Positions 51,924-60,941 are shown, numbered from the stretch's first letter. The stretch: 64,000 nucleotides of DNA from Marinobacter shengliensis (GCF_003007715.1 NZ_PXNO01000027.1:992001-1056000), one strand, 5' to 3'. Translations and numbers: made by a program. Notes: generated by a model from the sequence alone, not told the origin.

Positions 51924-53363
51924 ATGATGAGCGCACAGGCCGATTTGCGCAATGTCGCCAGCAGCGCGGGTAAACTCGCTTCCGCGGACATCCACGACCA
52001 CACCGTGGCCATTCCGCCCATGCCGGATTATAACGGCCGAATCATCGCCTACACCGCAACGGCCGCGATTATTGTCGCCGGAATCCTCCAGGGCGTGTTT
52101 CAGCAATGGTTGCTGTGGTTTGTGGCCGGCGCACTTACTTGGCCGCACATCGCCCATTTGCTGACCAGGCGTACGTTTCTTCGCCGCTCACCACGAATCC
52201 GGCAGAAGATGCTGTTTCTCGACTGCGTTATTGGTGGCACCTTCATCGGACTTATCGGCCTGATTGCCATTCCCTCGGTGTCCATATTGTTAATGCTGAT
52301 GTTCAGTTGCCTGATTGTGGGCGGTATCCGCCAGTGGCTGTTCGGCACCGTACTCATGCTCGCCTCACTTGCGGCGTCTGCAGCTACCTTTGGCGTTGCC
52401 GACAGCCTGCAATCGCCACTGCTGACCAGCATCCTGGCCCTGGCCTCTACCGGCGTCTATATCTGCGTAACCGCCTACTACTCCCACCAGCAGGCCCGCA
52501 CGCTACTGCTGGCAAAAACCCAGATCCAGAACCAGCGCGAACAGTCCATCGCACTCTCCCACAAGCTATCCAAATACCTGTCCCCGCAGGTCTGGCAATC
52601 CATTTTTACCGGCGAGCGTGACGTTCGCCTGGAAACCCAGCGCAAAAAACTGGCCGTGTTCTTCTCCGACATCAAGGGCTTCACCGAACTGTCTGAAGAA
52701 ATGGAACCCGAAGCCCTGACCGAACTGCTCAATCACTACTTCAATGAAATGTCAGAAGTCGCTCTCCGATACGGCGGCACCATCGATAAATTCGTTGGCG
52801 ATTCCATCATGATCTTCTTTGGCGACCCGACCAGCCGCGGCCAGCGAGAAGATGCTTTCGCCTGTGTGTCGATGGCTATCGATATGCGCAAGCATATGAA
52901 GATCATGCGCCAGAAATGGCGGAGCCAGGGCATCAAAACCCCGCTTGAGATCCGTATGGGTATCAGCACCGGGTACACCACGGTGGGTAACTTTGGCGCC
53001 GAAAACCGGATGGACTACACCATTATCGGCAAGGAGGTGAACCTGGCCAGCCGGCTGGAAAGCCTCGCAGAACCTGGCGAGATTCTGGTGTCCTACGAGA
53101 CCTTCTCTCTGATCAAAGATCGCATTATGTGCCGGGACAAAGGCGAGATCACCGTGAAGGGCTTCGGCAAGCCGGTGCCCATTTACGAGGTGGTGGACTT
53201 CCGCCGGGACATGGGTCCGAACCGCAGCTTCCTGGAGCATGAACACAGCGGCTTTGCCATGTACCTGGACTCCGACAAGATCACCGAAAGGGAACGCAGA
53301 GACGTACTCGCCGCCCTGGAAGACGCAGCCGACCGGCTGCGTCAGGAAGACGACGCCGACTAA
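51924..53363 (+). CDS. cyaB: Class III adenylate cyclase CyaB with MASE2 membrane sensor
   Basis: Makes cAMP from ATP. The 479-residue protein has an N-terminal MASE2 domain of about five or six helices (about 35-195) and a cytoplasmic catalytic domain (about 235-420). Metal-binding aspartates are in VFFSDIKGFTELSEEM and GDSIMIFFGDP; NFGAENRMDYTIIGKEVNLA carries the adenine-binding and transition-state residues. The sequence follows P. aeruginosa CyaB closely, including CRDKGEITVKGFGKPVPIYEV. In Pseudomonas, CyaB feeds Vfr-cAMP virulence and pilus control. ATG 51924 or 51927 is the start. Its stop abuts the queF stop tail to tail. Confidence 0.94.
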   Translation: MMSAQADLRNVASSAGKLASADIHDHTVAIPPMPDYNGRIIAYTATAAIIVAGILQGVFQQWLLWFVAGALTWPHIAHLLTRRTFLRRSPRIRQKMLFLDCVIGGTFIGLIGLIAIPSVSILLMLMFSCLIVGGIRQWLFGTVLMLASLAASAATFGVADSLQSPLLTSILALASTGVYICVTAYYSHQQARTLLLAKTQIQNQREQSIALSHKLSKYLSPQVWQSIFTGERDVRLETQRKKLAVFFSDIKGFTELSEEMEPEALTELLNHYFNEMSEVALRYGGTIDKFVGDSIMIFFGDPTSRGQREDAFACVSMAIDMRKHMKIMRQKWRSQGIKTPLEIRMGISTGYTTVGNFGAENRMDYTIIGKEVNLASRLESLAEPGEILVSYETFSLIKDRIMCRDKGEITVKGFGKPVPIYEVVDFRRDMGPNRSFLEHEHSGFAMYLDSDKITERERRDVLAALEDAADRLRQEDDAD

Positions 53364-54182
53364 CTACTGCCGGACCAACCTCGGTCCGGCATCACCCTCT
53401 GCACGGGTACTGCGCCACGGGTTGATATCCAGCCCTCCACGCCGCGTGTACCGGGCGCAAACCATCAATTCCGTTGGCTGGCACCGGGCCATCAAATCCG
53501 TAAACACGGTTTCCACACAGTGCTCATGGAAATCCTGCTTCTGGCGGAAACTGACCACGTAACGCAGCAAACCCGCACGGTCTATCTTCGGGCCGGTATA
53601 TCGAACGAACACGCTGGCCCAGTCAGGCTGACCAGTGACCGGGCAATTGCTTTTCAGCAGGTGGGAACACAGCTGCTCGCTGACCACTTCCTCACCAGCG
53701 CTGAGTGAATCCGCCGAGTATTCGTAAACCACATCGTCTACCGGCTCGTCATCAATCAGCTCATAGCCCTGCGGCCGACCTTCCGCAGGCGCGGATTCGT
53801 CGACACTGAACAGCCGCACAGTCACGGCGGCACCACAGGCACTGGACAGGTCTGCGGTAATGGTCTCAGCAACCTGATCCGCCGATGAGAACACCGCCTG
53901 GTTCAGGGAATTCAGGTAGAGCTTCAGGGATTTACTTTCGATAATCGACGGCGACGCCGCCGGAAAACGGATCTCCCCCCAGGCAACTGCTGGCACGCCG
54001 CCCGGGCGCAACCAGGATATCTCCCACGCCTGCCAGAGGTCCTCACCAAACCATGGCCAGCGGCCATCCTCCAGCCCGATACGGCGGCGGTTTTCCTCAC
54101 GGGCAACCGGGAACAACAGGGACGGATCGTACTGATCCGGATAGTCGCTGGACTTACCCAGCGGCGCATTGTGCAAAGCCAT
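53364..54182 (-). CDS. queF: NADPH-dependent 7-cyano-7-deazaguanine reductase QueF (long form)
   Basis: Reduces preQ0 to preQ1 in queuosine synthesis. The 272-residue length marks the two-domain (YqcD) form. The catalytic Cys is in LLKSNCPVTGQPDWASVFVRY near residue 180. The C-terminal VETVFTDLMARCQPTELMVCARYTRRGGLDINPW is diagnostic. The product is used by Tgt and QueA, whose genes lie 14-16 kb to the left. It is monocistronic, 19 bp after yadH. Confidence 0.96.
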   Translation of the reverse strand: MALHNAPLGKSSDYPDQYDPSLLFPVAREENRRRIGLEDGRWPWFGEDLWQAWEISWLRPGGVPAVAWGEIRFPAASPSIIESKSLKLYLNSLNQAVFSSADQVAETITADLSSACGAAVTVRLFSVDESAPAEGRPQGYELIDDEPVDDVVYEYSADSLSAGEEVVSEQLCSHLLKSNCPVTGQPDWASVFVRYTGPKIDRAGLLRYVVSFRQKQDFHEHCVETVFTDLMARCQPTELMVCARYTRRGGLDINPWRSTRAEGDAGPRLVRQ

Positions 54183-54200
54183 AGTTTTTCCTGAAACCTG

Positions 54201-54974
54201 TCAGTGGCGGATACCCTTGCCCCGGGCAAGCATACGCAGTGCAATGGTCGCCAAAAGGACAATGAAAACCAGAATCATACCAAGGGAGACAAACGGATTA
54301 ACGTCTGAAACACCCAGTATGCCGAAGCGGAAACCATTCACCATATAGAGTATAGGGTTGGCCATCGACACGCCCTGCCAGAACCCCGGCAACATATCGA
54401 TGCTGTAGAACACCCCACCAAGGTATGTCAGTGGTGTCAGCACAAACGTGGGCACAATGGAAATATCATCAAACTTGGTGGCCAGCATGGCATTAATGAA
54501 GCCCCCCAGGGAAAACAACGCCGATGTCAGGAATACCGTCATTACCACCATGGGCAGGCTGTGAATCGATAACCGGGTAAAAGCAAGAGACAGCAAGGTA
54601 ACCACCAGGCCAATACTCAGCCCCCGGGCCATACCGCCCGCCACGTAACCGGCCAGGATAGTCCAGTTGGGAACCGGCGACACCAGAAGCTCCTCAATGC
54701 TGCGCTGAAACTTCATGGAAAAAAACGATGACACCACGTTGGCGTAGGAGTTGGTGATCACCGCCATCATGATCAGCCCCGGCACAATGAACTGCATATA
54801 GTCAAACCCACCCATTTCACCAATGCGCGAGCCGATCAGGTTGCCGAAGATAATAAAATACAGCGTCATGGTGACCGCAGGCGGCAACAGAGTCTGGGGC
54901 CATATCCGGGTAAACCGGCGAATCTCTCGAAGTACAATGGTACAGAATGCGGTCCACAAAGCATGCAAGGTCAC
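54201..54974 (-). CDS. yadH: ABC-2 type exporter permease (YadH-like)
   Basis: Six-helix inner-membrane permease of 257 residues (E. coli YadH has 256). FYIIFGNLIGSRIGEMGGFDYMQFIVPGLIMM-type sequence, LLVSPVPNWTILAGYVAGGM and the ABC2 signature PLTYLGGVFYSIDMLPGFWQ are present. It starts with GTG 54974, overlapping the yadG TGA, so the two are coupled. Substrate unknown. Confidence 0.93.
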   Translation of the reverse strand: MTLHALWTAFCTIVLREIRRFTRIWPQTLLPPAVTMTLYFIIFGNLIGSRIGEMGGFDYMQFIVPGLIMMAVITNSYANVVSSFFSMKFQRSIEELLVSPVPNWTILAGYVAGGMARGLSIGLVVTLLSLAFTRLSIHSLPMVVMTVFLTSALFSLGGFINAMLATKFDDISIVPTFVLTPLTYLGGVFYSIDMLPGFWQGVSMANPILYMVNGFRFGILGVSDVNPFVSLGMILVFIVLLATIALRMLARGKGIRH

Positions 54975-55921
54975 GCCGTCACCTCCGCCTGCCGGTTGGT
55001 CTCACGGGCGTTATCTTCCACCATGCGCACGAACAGCTCTTCCAGCCGGTTGGCTTTGGTGCGCATGCTGATTACCTTGATGCCCTGCTTTTCCAGCTCA
55101 ACAAAGAGGGCGTTCAGGCCCTGCCCTTTGGCCACCTCGGCCTCCAGTGCCCCGTCGTCGTTGAGTTCGCAATGAAAGCCTTCGAGCTCCGGGGCGGCAT
55201 CAACGGGCTGCTCGAGATCCAGCACGAATGTTTCCACACTCAGCTGTTTAAGCAGCTCGCGCTTGCTGGTGTGCCGGATAATCTCCCCGTGGTCAATGAT
55301 CGCAATATTGCGGCAAAGCGCCTCGGCTTCTTCAAGATAATGAGTGGTCAGAATGATCGTGGTGCCCTGGCGGTTCATCTCTTCCAGGAACTGCCACATA
55401 GAACGGCGCAGCTCGATATCAACGCCGGCGGTGGGCTCATCGAGAATCAGCAGGCGTGGTTCATGCACCAGCGCACGGGCAATCATCAGCCGCCGCTTCA
55501 TACCGCCAGACAGCATCCGCGACGGGGTGTCGCGCTTGTCCCACAAGCCCAGTTTCCGGAGGTACTTCTCCGCCGAGATCCTGGCCTGCTTGAGTGGAAT
55601 GCCGTAGTAACCGGCCTGAGTTGTGACTATGTCGAAGACCTTTTCAAACTGGTTGAAATTGAACTCCTGTGGCACCACTCCAAGGTTCAGCTTCGCGGCG
55701 GACAGTTCGGTATCGATGTCATGGCCGAACACCTTCACCCGCCCACCGGATTTGTTCACCAACGAAGACACAATGCCCAGGGTGGTGGATTTTCCAGCAC
55801 CATTCGGGCCCAGAAGTGCGAAAAAATCGCCTTCCTGTACCTGAAGATCAATCCCCTTAAGCGCCTGAAAGCCACTGCTGTAGCTTTTGACCAGCCCTTC
55901 AATTTCCAATGCGTAGGTCAT
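54971..55921 (-). CDS. yadG: ABC transporter ATPase (YadG-like)
   Basis: 316-residue ATPase partner of the adjacent permease. The start is ATG 55921 (MTYALEIEGLVKSYSSGFQ); an upstream open stretch is not protein-like. Walker A GPNGAGKSTTLGIV, signature MLSGGMKRRLMIARAL, Walker B LLILDEPTAGVD and the H-loop TTHYLEEAE are all intact. A C-terminal DUF4162-like domain (about 220-305) follows. Close to E. coli YadG (308 residues). Confidence 0.94.
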   Translation of the reverse strand: MTYALEIEGLVKSYSSGFQALKGIDLQVQEGDFFALLGPNGAGKSTTLGIVSSLVNKSGGRVKVFGHDIDTELSAAKLNLGVVPQEFNFNQFEKVFDIVTTQAGYYGIPLKQARISAEKYLRKLGLWDKRDTPSRMLSGGMKRRLMIARALVHEPRLLILDEPTAGVDIELRRSMWQFLEEMNRQGTTIILTTHYLEEAEALCRNIAIIDHGEIIRHTSKRELLKQLSVETFVLDLEQPVDAAPELEGFHCELNDDGALEAEVAKGQGLNALFVELEKQGIKVISMRTKANRLEELFVRMVEDNARETNRQAEVTA

Positions 55922-56175
55922 AACCAAACCGTTATCTGGGAGGAACGTGTGCCGAAACCGGCAAATAGGTAGAGAGCTAGGTGATTGTGGCGATCTGACG
56001 AAAATCAAGGGGGGTGAGCACAACCAGGCAGACCACCGGCAAACGCAGAAACTGCGACAGGTTTCCCGATATACCTCTGCCGCCCTCCCTATAATGCTGT
56101 TACAACAACTTACAAAAAGCCTGACACCCGGCACCGGATGCGCCAGGCCAACGCGAAGGGATTGTACGACACACT

Positions 56176-57294
56176 ATGAGATTCGTTCACCTCACCCGCC
56201 TGCTCTTACATTTTTCCGCTGCGTTTGTTCTGGCAGGTTGCCTGGACAGCGGTGGCAGTTCCGGCTCAGACGACACCAGTACCGGGCGTGTGCACTTTCT
56301 GGGGGTTAGTGGTCTCGATTACCAAACCGCCAGCCAGACCGGCACAACCGATGATCAGGGCCGGTTCCGTTACTATCCCGGCGAAACCCTGTCGTTCAAC
56401 GTTGGCAATCTGCCCATTGTCTCTGACGTTCCGGCACGGGAATACGTAACCTTTCTCGAATTTCTGCCAGAGACCCGGGACGCCCTCAACACCCCCGGCG
56501 TAAATGACGAGGAACTTCGGGATCACACCATCAGCGAACAACAGCAGCTCAACAACATCACCCTGCTGAACATGACGCGGTTTCTGATGGCCCTGAACTG
56601 GACAGAGAATGTACCTGAAGGCTCAGGCATTGATATACGCACAAGAGTCATCGACCAGTTAAACGCCGCCCTGGACAACCCGGACCTGCCCAACGCCCTG
56701 AATTTTAACGTCAACCAGGCGGAGTTCACCGCAGAAGACTCACCCGCCAATCAACTACTGGCGCAGATCTGCTTCTACCCGGAGGACGACGAGCTTTGCT
56801 CCGCCCCACCCACAGACGACGACATCAACAACGCACCGCCACGGCCGGAAAACGACGACGACATTGATCCGGATACCGACTACCGGGAAGACCTGGAAAA
56901 CCTGCGCAACCGGATTCTCCAGGCCGTACGGACCCTGGAAGATGCAGACAACGAACGGGCCAGAACCTATCTACGCCGGGAGCTGAATGCCATCACCCGG
57001 GATATCGGGCGCCGCTATTACCTGGCAGACCATAAAGCCAACCATGCCGCCAGCGACACCGAAATCAAGACGGTTGCCATCCGCAAGATCGGTGGGGAGC
57101 CAGAACTAGCTCAGTTGGAGGCAATCAGCAAACGGGAGCAGGATGTCGTTGTCCACTCCTGGAGCTGGCAAGACGCAGACGTAGACTACTTTGTGGCCGG
57201 GCCCAGCGGCGGAGAATCGGAACTGCTTATCAACTTCAGACCAGGCAACACCTACCGCTGGGTACGCAAACAATTGCGGGTTGTTATCGATTGA
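56176..57294 (+). CDS. Unrecognised lipoprotein
   Basis: I do not recognise this 372-residue protein. The signal peptide ends in a lipobox (FVLAGCLDSGG, Cys 22), followed by a Gly/Ser/Asp linker. Asp at +2 is the E. coli inner-membrane retention signal; whether that holds here is unknown. RVHFLGVSGLDYQTASQTGTTD then GRFRYYPGETLSFNVGNL resembles a small carboxypeptidase-regulatory-like beta domain. An acidic region with many Asp (about 213-240) and a helical, charged C-terminal half follow. A TATAAT at 56090-56095 may be its -10. Its last 11 bp overlap the 3' end of the HD-GYP gene. Confidence 0.85.
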   Translation: MRFVHLTRLLLHFSAAFVLAGCLDSGGSSGSDDTSTGRVHFLGVSGLDYQTASQTGTTDDQGRFRYYPGETLSFNVGNLPIVSDVPAREYVTFLEFLPETRDALNTPGVNDEELRDHTISEQQQLNNITLLNMTRFLMALNWTENVPEGSGIDIRTRVIDQLNAALDNPDLPNALNFNVNQAEFTAEDSPANQLLAQICFYPEDDELCSAPPTDDDINNAPPRPENDDDIDPDTDYREDLENLRNRILQAVRTLEDADNERARTYLRRELNAITRDIGRRYYLADHKANHAASDTEIKTVAIRKIGGEPELAQLEAISKREQDVVVHSWSWQDADVDYFVAGPSGGESELLINFRPGNTYRWVRKQLRVVID

Positions 57295-58591
57295 TCAGAC
57301 TGTTCAGCGACCACCGGAATTCGCCACCGGTAACATCGTAAAGGGCTGGGTCCAATCCCTCTGTTCCGTGGGGCAGGCAGTCCCTTACAGTCACCGCTTC
57401 AGAGGCCGGACGAGATTGGTTGAATTTCGCCAGATCAATAATCCTGGCGGTTTTCAGGGGCTGGCAATCCGGGCCTTGCATCACCATCACCCGGGGCCAT
57501 AGACGACGCTCTGGCGAGTGGGAAACCACAACACCCCGCTGGCCGTCGGACAGCTCCACCAGTGAACCGGTCGGGTAGATACCAATGGCCTGAATAAAGG
57601 CCTCAACCAGGTCCTCCTGGAATTCGATATTGCGCATGTCGTACAGCAGGGAAACCGCTTTAGCGGGGGTCAAGGGCTGCTGATCATCACGGGGTGCCGT
57701 CATCGATTCAAAAAACTCAGCGATGCCAGCCACCTTGGCCAGCAGCGGAATACGGTCGCCACGGATCCCCTGCGGGAAACCGGAACCGTTGTGACGTTCC
57801 CGATGCCCCTGCACCACACTCATCACCGCACGTGACAAGCCGGCGTGTTCAAGCAGTTTCACGCCCCGGGTAACGTAGCTACGATACTCCGCGTATTCTT
57901 CCGGCCCGAGTTGATGCTCGCGCATCAGCAGGTCTTTCGGCAGCTCGGTCTTGCCCACCTGAGACAGCAAACAACCGGTGCCAAGATGGTTCAGCAGGCC
58001 CTCATTCAGACCAAGCTGACGACCACAGACCAATGCCCAAACGGCGGTATTGATCGCATGGCGATAGATGTAATCGTCATACTGACGGGTGCGGCTCAGC
58101 CACAACAACGCATCCGGCTGGCGGGCAACACTTGCCACCATTTTACGGGCCACCTCAGCAGCCGGCCGAAGATCCGGCATCTGGCCAGATTGGGCTGTCG
58201 CGAATGTCTCCTTAAGCGCTTTCTCAGCATCCGCCAGCAAGCGGCGGGAAACCTTTACTTCTCTCTTGAGCGTGGTGGCGGTCTGGTAGATGACTGGCTC
58301 ACGAATACTCAACGGAGCCAGTTGCAGCTCCTCCCGGCCGTTGGTACGGCTGGTGGACGCCTTACGGAAGGATTTTCCGGTCTCTTTACTCAGGGCGGCA
58401 GAATCCCGGCTCTCAGCCACATCGACCATCACCCACTTACAGTGGGAAACCAGCGCCCGAATGTCGTTCTGGGAGCGGATATAGAAGCCCTGAATGGGGA
58501 ATGGGGTCTGATGCCACGGCCGATCCAGGTCAGACACGAACATGCCGACCTCCAGATCATGAACCGCGATTTTCTTCTGCTGGACTCCCAC
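57284..58591 (-). CDS. DUF3391 and degenerate HD-GYP domain protein
   Basis: 435 residues, starting at GTG 58591. The N-terminal DUF3391 domain (about 5-60, KIAVHDLEVGMFVSDLDRPW) is typical of HD-GYP proteins. The HD-GYP region (about 165-375) keeps H178 and overall shape, but HD is S210-Q211 (LLSQVGK) and HHER-DG is HRERHNG at 263-269. GYP is GFP at 271-273, and the late Asp is lost (AEFFES). Cyclic-di-GMP hydrolysis is thus unlikely; it may bind the nucleotide or partner proteins. It is convergent with the lipoprotein gene. Confidence 0.9.
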   Translation of the reverse strand: MGVQQKKIAVHDLEVGMFVSDLDRPWHQTPFPIQGFYIRSQNDIRALVSHCKWVMVDVAESRDSAALSKETGKSFRKASTSRTNGREELQLAPLSIREPVIYQTATTLKREVKVSRRLLADAEKALKETFATAQSGQMPDLRPAAEVARKMVASVARQPDALLWLSRTRQYDDYIYRHAINTAVWALVCGRQLGLNEGLLNHLGTGCLLSQVGKTELPKDLLMREHQLGPEEYAEYRSYVTRGVKLLEHAGLSRAVMSVVQGHRERHNGSGFPQGIRGDRIPLLAKVAGIAEFFESMTAPRDDQQPLTPAKAVSLLYDMRNIEFQEDLVEAFIQAIGIYPTGSLVELSDGQRGVVVSHSPERRLWPRVMVMQGPDCQPLKTARIIDLAKFNQSRPASEAVTVRDCLPHGTEGLDPALYDVTGGEFRWSLNSLINR

Positions 58592-58768
58592 CGCACACCT
58601 CAGAAAACTGGATTATTGGATATCAACCAGTTTGCCACTCTGGTTAAAAGACACCATTACAGTTTGGTATCCAAACACCACAGAAAGGAAACAAGGAGTA
58701 ACGCAAGTTATCAAACCGCAACGAAATGTAGCATCGTGAACGGCATCACAGGCTGAATGCCACACTCG

Positions 58769-59365
58769 TCAGTCTTCTGTGCACTCACTTTCGTTGAACG
58801 ATGGCAGGCGGGCGCTGAGCGTGCCCCTGGGAACTTTTCTGGCGTGAACGATATAAGTAACCGGCGACGGACGCAGATAATCCATGTTTACCTCATCATC
58901 ACCCCGCTTAACCACTACCGATTCCGGCCGGCAGCTTACCAACAGGCCGAAACTCGATCCGACATCAGCGACTCCCTGCAGGTTTGTTCCCTGCTCAACC
59001 GCGACACATACGTCCTTGCCCGTAGCCGGCTGGCCAGTGGCTGCGATTCGGTCTTTCCCAGGCTCACCACAGGCCCTGATACCCTCGCCACAGGCGCCGC
59101 TGTCACTGTGGTTCTGGTCAGTGATACGCCACACCCTTTCGCTGCACTGGGTTTCCAGCCGGATAGGCGTCGCCTTGTTGTTGGCCAGCCACCAGCCGGG
59201 GTATTCGGCACTTTGCCAGGACACCCTCACCTGGCGGGTTTCGCCTGCGGAGGTCTCGGCCGGGAACATCGCATAGTGTGTGTAGTAACTGGCGCAGCCG
59301 TTCAACACAAGCAATGAACACAACACCGCCACTAACCCGGAACGCCCTGAAAAAGCGAAAGTCAT
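58769..59365 (-). CDS. Unrecognised lipoprotein
   Basis: I do not recognise this 198-residue protein. The signal peptide ends in lipobox LVLNGCASYY (Cys 24). The mature part has five more Cys (QCSERVW, GACGEGIRACGEPG, DVCVAVE, VSCRPES and a C-terminal SECTED), suggesting disulfides in the periplasm. RQVRVSWQSAEYPGWWLANN looks beta-rich. It lies between the PilZ gene (73 bp) and the HD-GYP gene (177 bp) on the same strand. Confidence 0.82.
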   Translation of the reverse strand: MTFAFSGRSGLVAVLCSLLVLNGCASYYTHYAMFPAETSAGETRQVRVSWQSAEYPGWWLANNKATPIRLETQCSERVWRITDQNHSDSGACGEGIRACGEPGKDRIAATGQPATGKDVCVAVEQGTNLQGVADVGSSFGLLVSCRPESVVVKRGDDEVNMDYLRPSPVTYIVHARKVPRGTLSARLPSFNESECTED

Positions 59366-59438
59366 CAGTAAAGCCGTCCTTTCAAAACTCAGACTCGAAG
59401 GCTTCCATTATCGGGATTGGGCGGGGACATTCCACGGA

Positions 59439-59717
59439 CTATTCATCATTCTGGTCAAACTGCAGGCCAAAACCGTCGTTGGTCTGCCGCACCACCACCA
59501 TATCGAGTGTAGGTGCCGGCACCGGCAAACCCTGCACCTGCACGGTTACCTTATCGCCTAACTGCGGCGCAAAAGGCTCGTCGTTGAGTACGATGAATAC
59601 GCCTCCGTCCGAGATATCCCGGGTTGAAAACACGAATTCACCAAACTGTTCGTGTACCACCTTAACTTTCGCACTCAAAGCGGTGCGGCTGTGCACTCTG
59701 CGATCATTGTCTACCAT
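59439..59717 (-). CDS. PilZ domain protein
   Basis: Small single-domain cyclic-di-GMP receptor of 92 residues from ATG 59717 (MVDNDRRVHSRTALSAKVKV). Both binding motifs are intact: RxxxR (RVHSR) at the N-terminus and DxSxxG (DISDGG) about 30 residues later. A longer frame exists upstream, but it runs through a TATAAA-rich promoter-like stretch and lacks PilZ sequence. It is divergent from fbpA. Confidence 0.88.
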   Translation of the reverse strand: MVDNDRRVHSRTALSAKVKVVHEQFGEFVFSTRDISDGGVFIVLNDEPFAPQLGDKVTVQVQGLPVPAPTLDMVVVRQTNDGFGLQFDQNDE

Positions 59718-59751
59718 ACCCCGGGACCCTGTTTTTGGCCTGTTTTTTATA

Positions 59752-59770
59752 GTGTTATCAAGCATAACAC
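59752..59770. promoter_or_regulatory. Inverted repeat between the PilZ gene and fbpA
   Basis: GTGTTAT-CAAGC-ATAACAC, a perfect 7-bp inverted repeat. On the minus strand it lies just upstream of TATAAA, the probable -10 of the PilZ gene. It could be an operator or a small hairpin; I cannot tell which. Confidence 0.35.
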
Positions 59771-59800
59771 CATTTTTACACAAATATCCCTCCGGCGTTA

Positions 59801-59837
59801 TTGACTCAAACCGTGATAGCAATGAGAATAGTTGTCG
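59801..59837 (+). promoter_or_regulatory. fbpA promoter with a Fur-box-like site
   Basis: TTGACT (59801-59806), 17 bp, GAGAAT (59824-59829). Overlapping the -10 is TGAGAAT-A-GTTGTCG (59823-59837). It matches the 7-1-7 Fur pattern TGATAAT-N-ATTATCA at 6 of 7 and 4 of 7 positions. Repression by Fur with iron is the expected control. Confidence 0.65.
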
Positions 59838-59896
59838 TTTTTAACTGCCTGTGAGTTTATCTATCAGGTGAGCCAGACAAAAGGAAGGAAAACACT

Positions 59897-60910
59897 ATGC
59901 GAATGAAACTAGCAGCCGCTGTTGCCATCGCCCTGACCGCCACACCGATGGCTGCCACCGCCGATGGCGAAGTAAACATCTATTCCTACCGCCAGGCTTA
60001 TCTGCTGGAGCCGCTGTTGAATGCCTTTACCGATGAAACCGGCATCAAGACCAACGTTGTCTTCGCCAAGCAGGGTCTGGCAGAACGTCTGGAACGTGAA
60101 GGCCGTAACAGCCCGGCCGACGTGGTTATGACGGTCGATATCTCCCGCATCAACGAGCTGGTTGAAAAAAACCTGGTCGCGGAAGTAGACAGCGACACCG
60201 TTAACAAAAACATTCCGGAAAACCTGCGTCACCCGGACGGCAAGTGGTTTGCCCTGACCACCCGTGGCCGCCTGATCTTCACCTCCAAAGACCGGGTTGA
60301 AGAAGGCGAGATCAGCACCTACGAAGACCTGACCGATGCAAAATGGAAAGGTCGTATCTGCACCCGTAGCGGCAAGCACCCGTACAACGTAGCGCTGGTG
60401 TCTTCCATGATCGCCCATCATGGCGAAGAAAAGGCTCAGGAGTGGCTCCAGGGCGTTAAAGACAACCTGGCACGCAAGCCCCAGGGCGGTGATCGTGACC
60501 AGATCAGAGCTATTGCCGAAGGCGTGTGCGACCTTGCCCTGGGTAACAGCTATTACTACGGCAACATGCTGATGGACGAAAACCAGCGCCCGACCGCCGA
60601 GCAGGTCAACCTGGTGTTCCCGAACGCTAACGATCGTGGCACTCACGTGAACATCAGTGGTATTTCTCTGACCCAGAGCGCGCCCAACAAGGACAACGCC
60701 ATCAAGCTGATCGAGTTCCTGTCCTCACCGAGCGCACAGCGCATCTACGCCGAGGCCAACTCTGAGTACCCGGCAAACCCGGAAGTCAAGCCAACCGGCA
60801 TGGTTGCTGAGTGGGGCGAAATGAACCCGGACACCCTGTCGCTGCAGGAAATCGCCAACAACCGCAACTCAGCCGTTCGCCTGATTGATCGCGTCGACTA
60901 CGACGGCTAA
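59897..60910 (+). CDS. fbpA: Periplasmic Fe(3+)-binding protein of an iron ABC transporter
   Basis: 337-residue ferric-ion binding protein (FbpA/FutA class). Signal peptide at 1-22 (LAAAVAIALTATPMAATA), mature start near DGEVNIYSYRQAYLLEPLL. The iron-binding tyrosine cluster is in LALGNSYYYGNM (Y219-Y221). RSGKHPYNVALVSSMIAHHG is the anion-site region. AAGGAAGG precedes the ATG. A terminator lies between it and the permease gene, which would give more binding protein than permease. Confidence 0.95.
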   Translation: MRMKLAAAVAIALTATPMAATADGEVNIYSYRQAYLLEPLLNAFTDETGIKTNVVFAKQGLAERLEREGRNSPADVVMTVDISRINELVEKNLVAEVDSDTVNKNIPENLRHPDGKWFALTTRGRLIFTSKDRVEEGEISTYEDLTDAKWKGRICTRSGKHPYNVALVSSMIAHHGEEKAQEWLQGVKDNLARKPQGGDRDQIRAIAEGVCDLALGNSYYYGNMLMDENQRPTAEQVNLVFPNANDRGTHVNISGISLTQSAPNKDNAIKLIEFLSSPSAQRIYAEANSEYPANPEVKPTGMVAEWGEMNPDTLSLQEIANNRNSAVRLIDRVDYDG

Positions 60911-60941
60911 CCAATTGGCGCCGACATCAGGCGCCTATCAG

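Noticed and set aside
54971-56134. 387-codon version of the YadG ATPase
   Set aside because: The first 71 codons are Cys/Ser/Arg-rich and not ATPase-like. The family start is ATG 55921.
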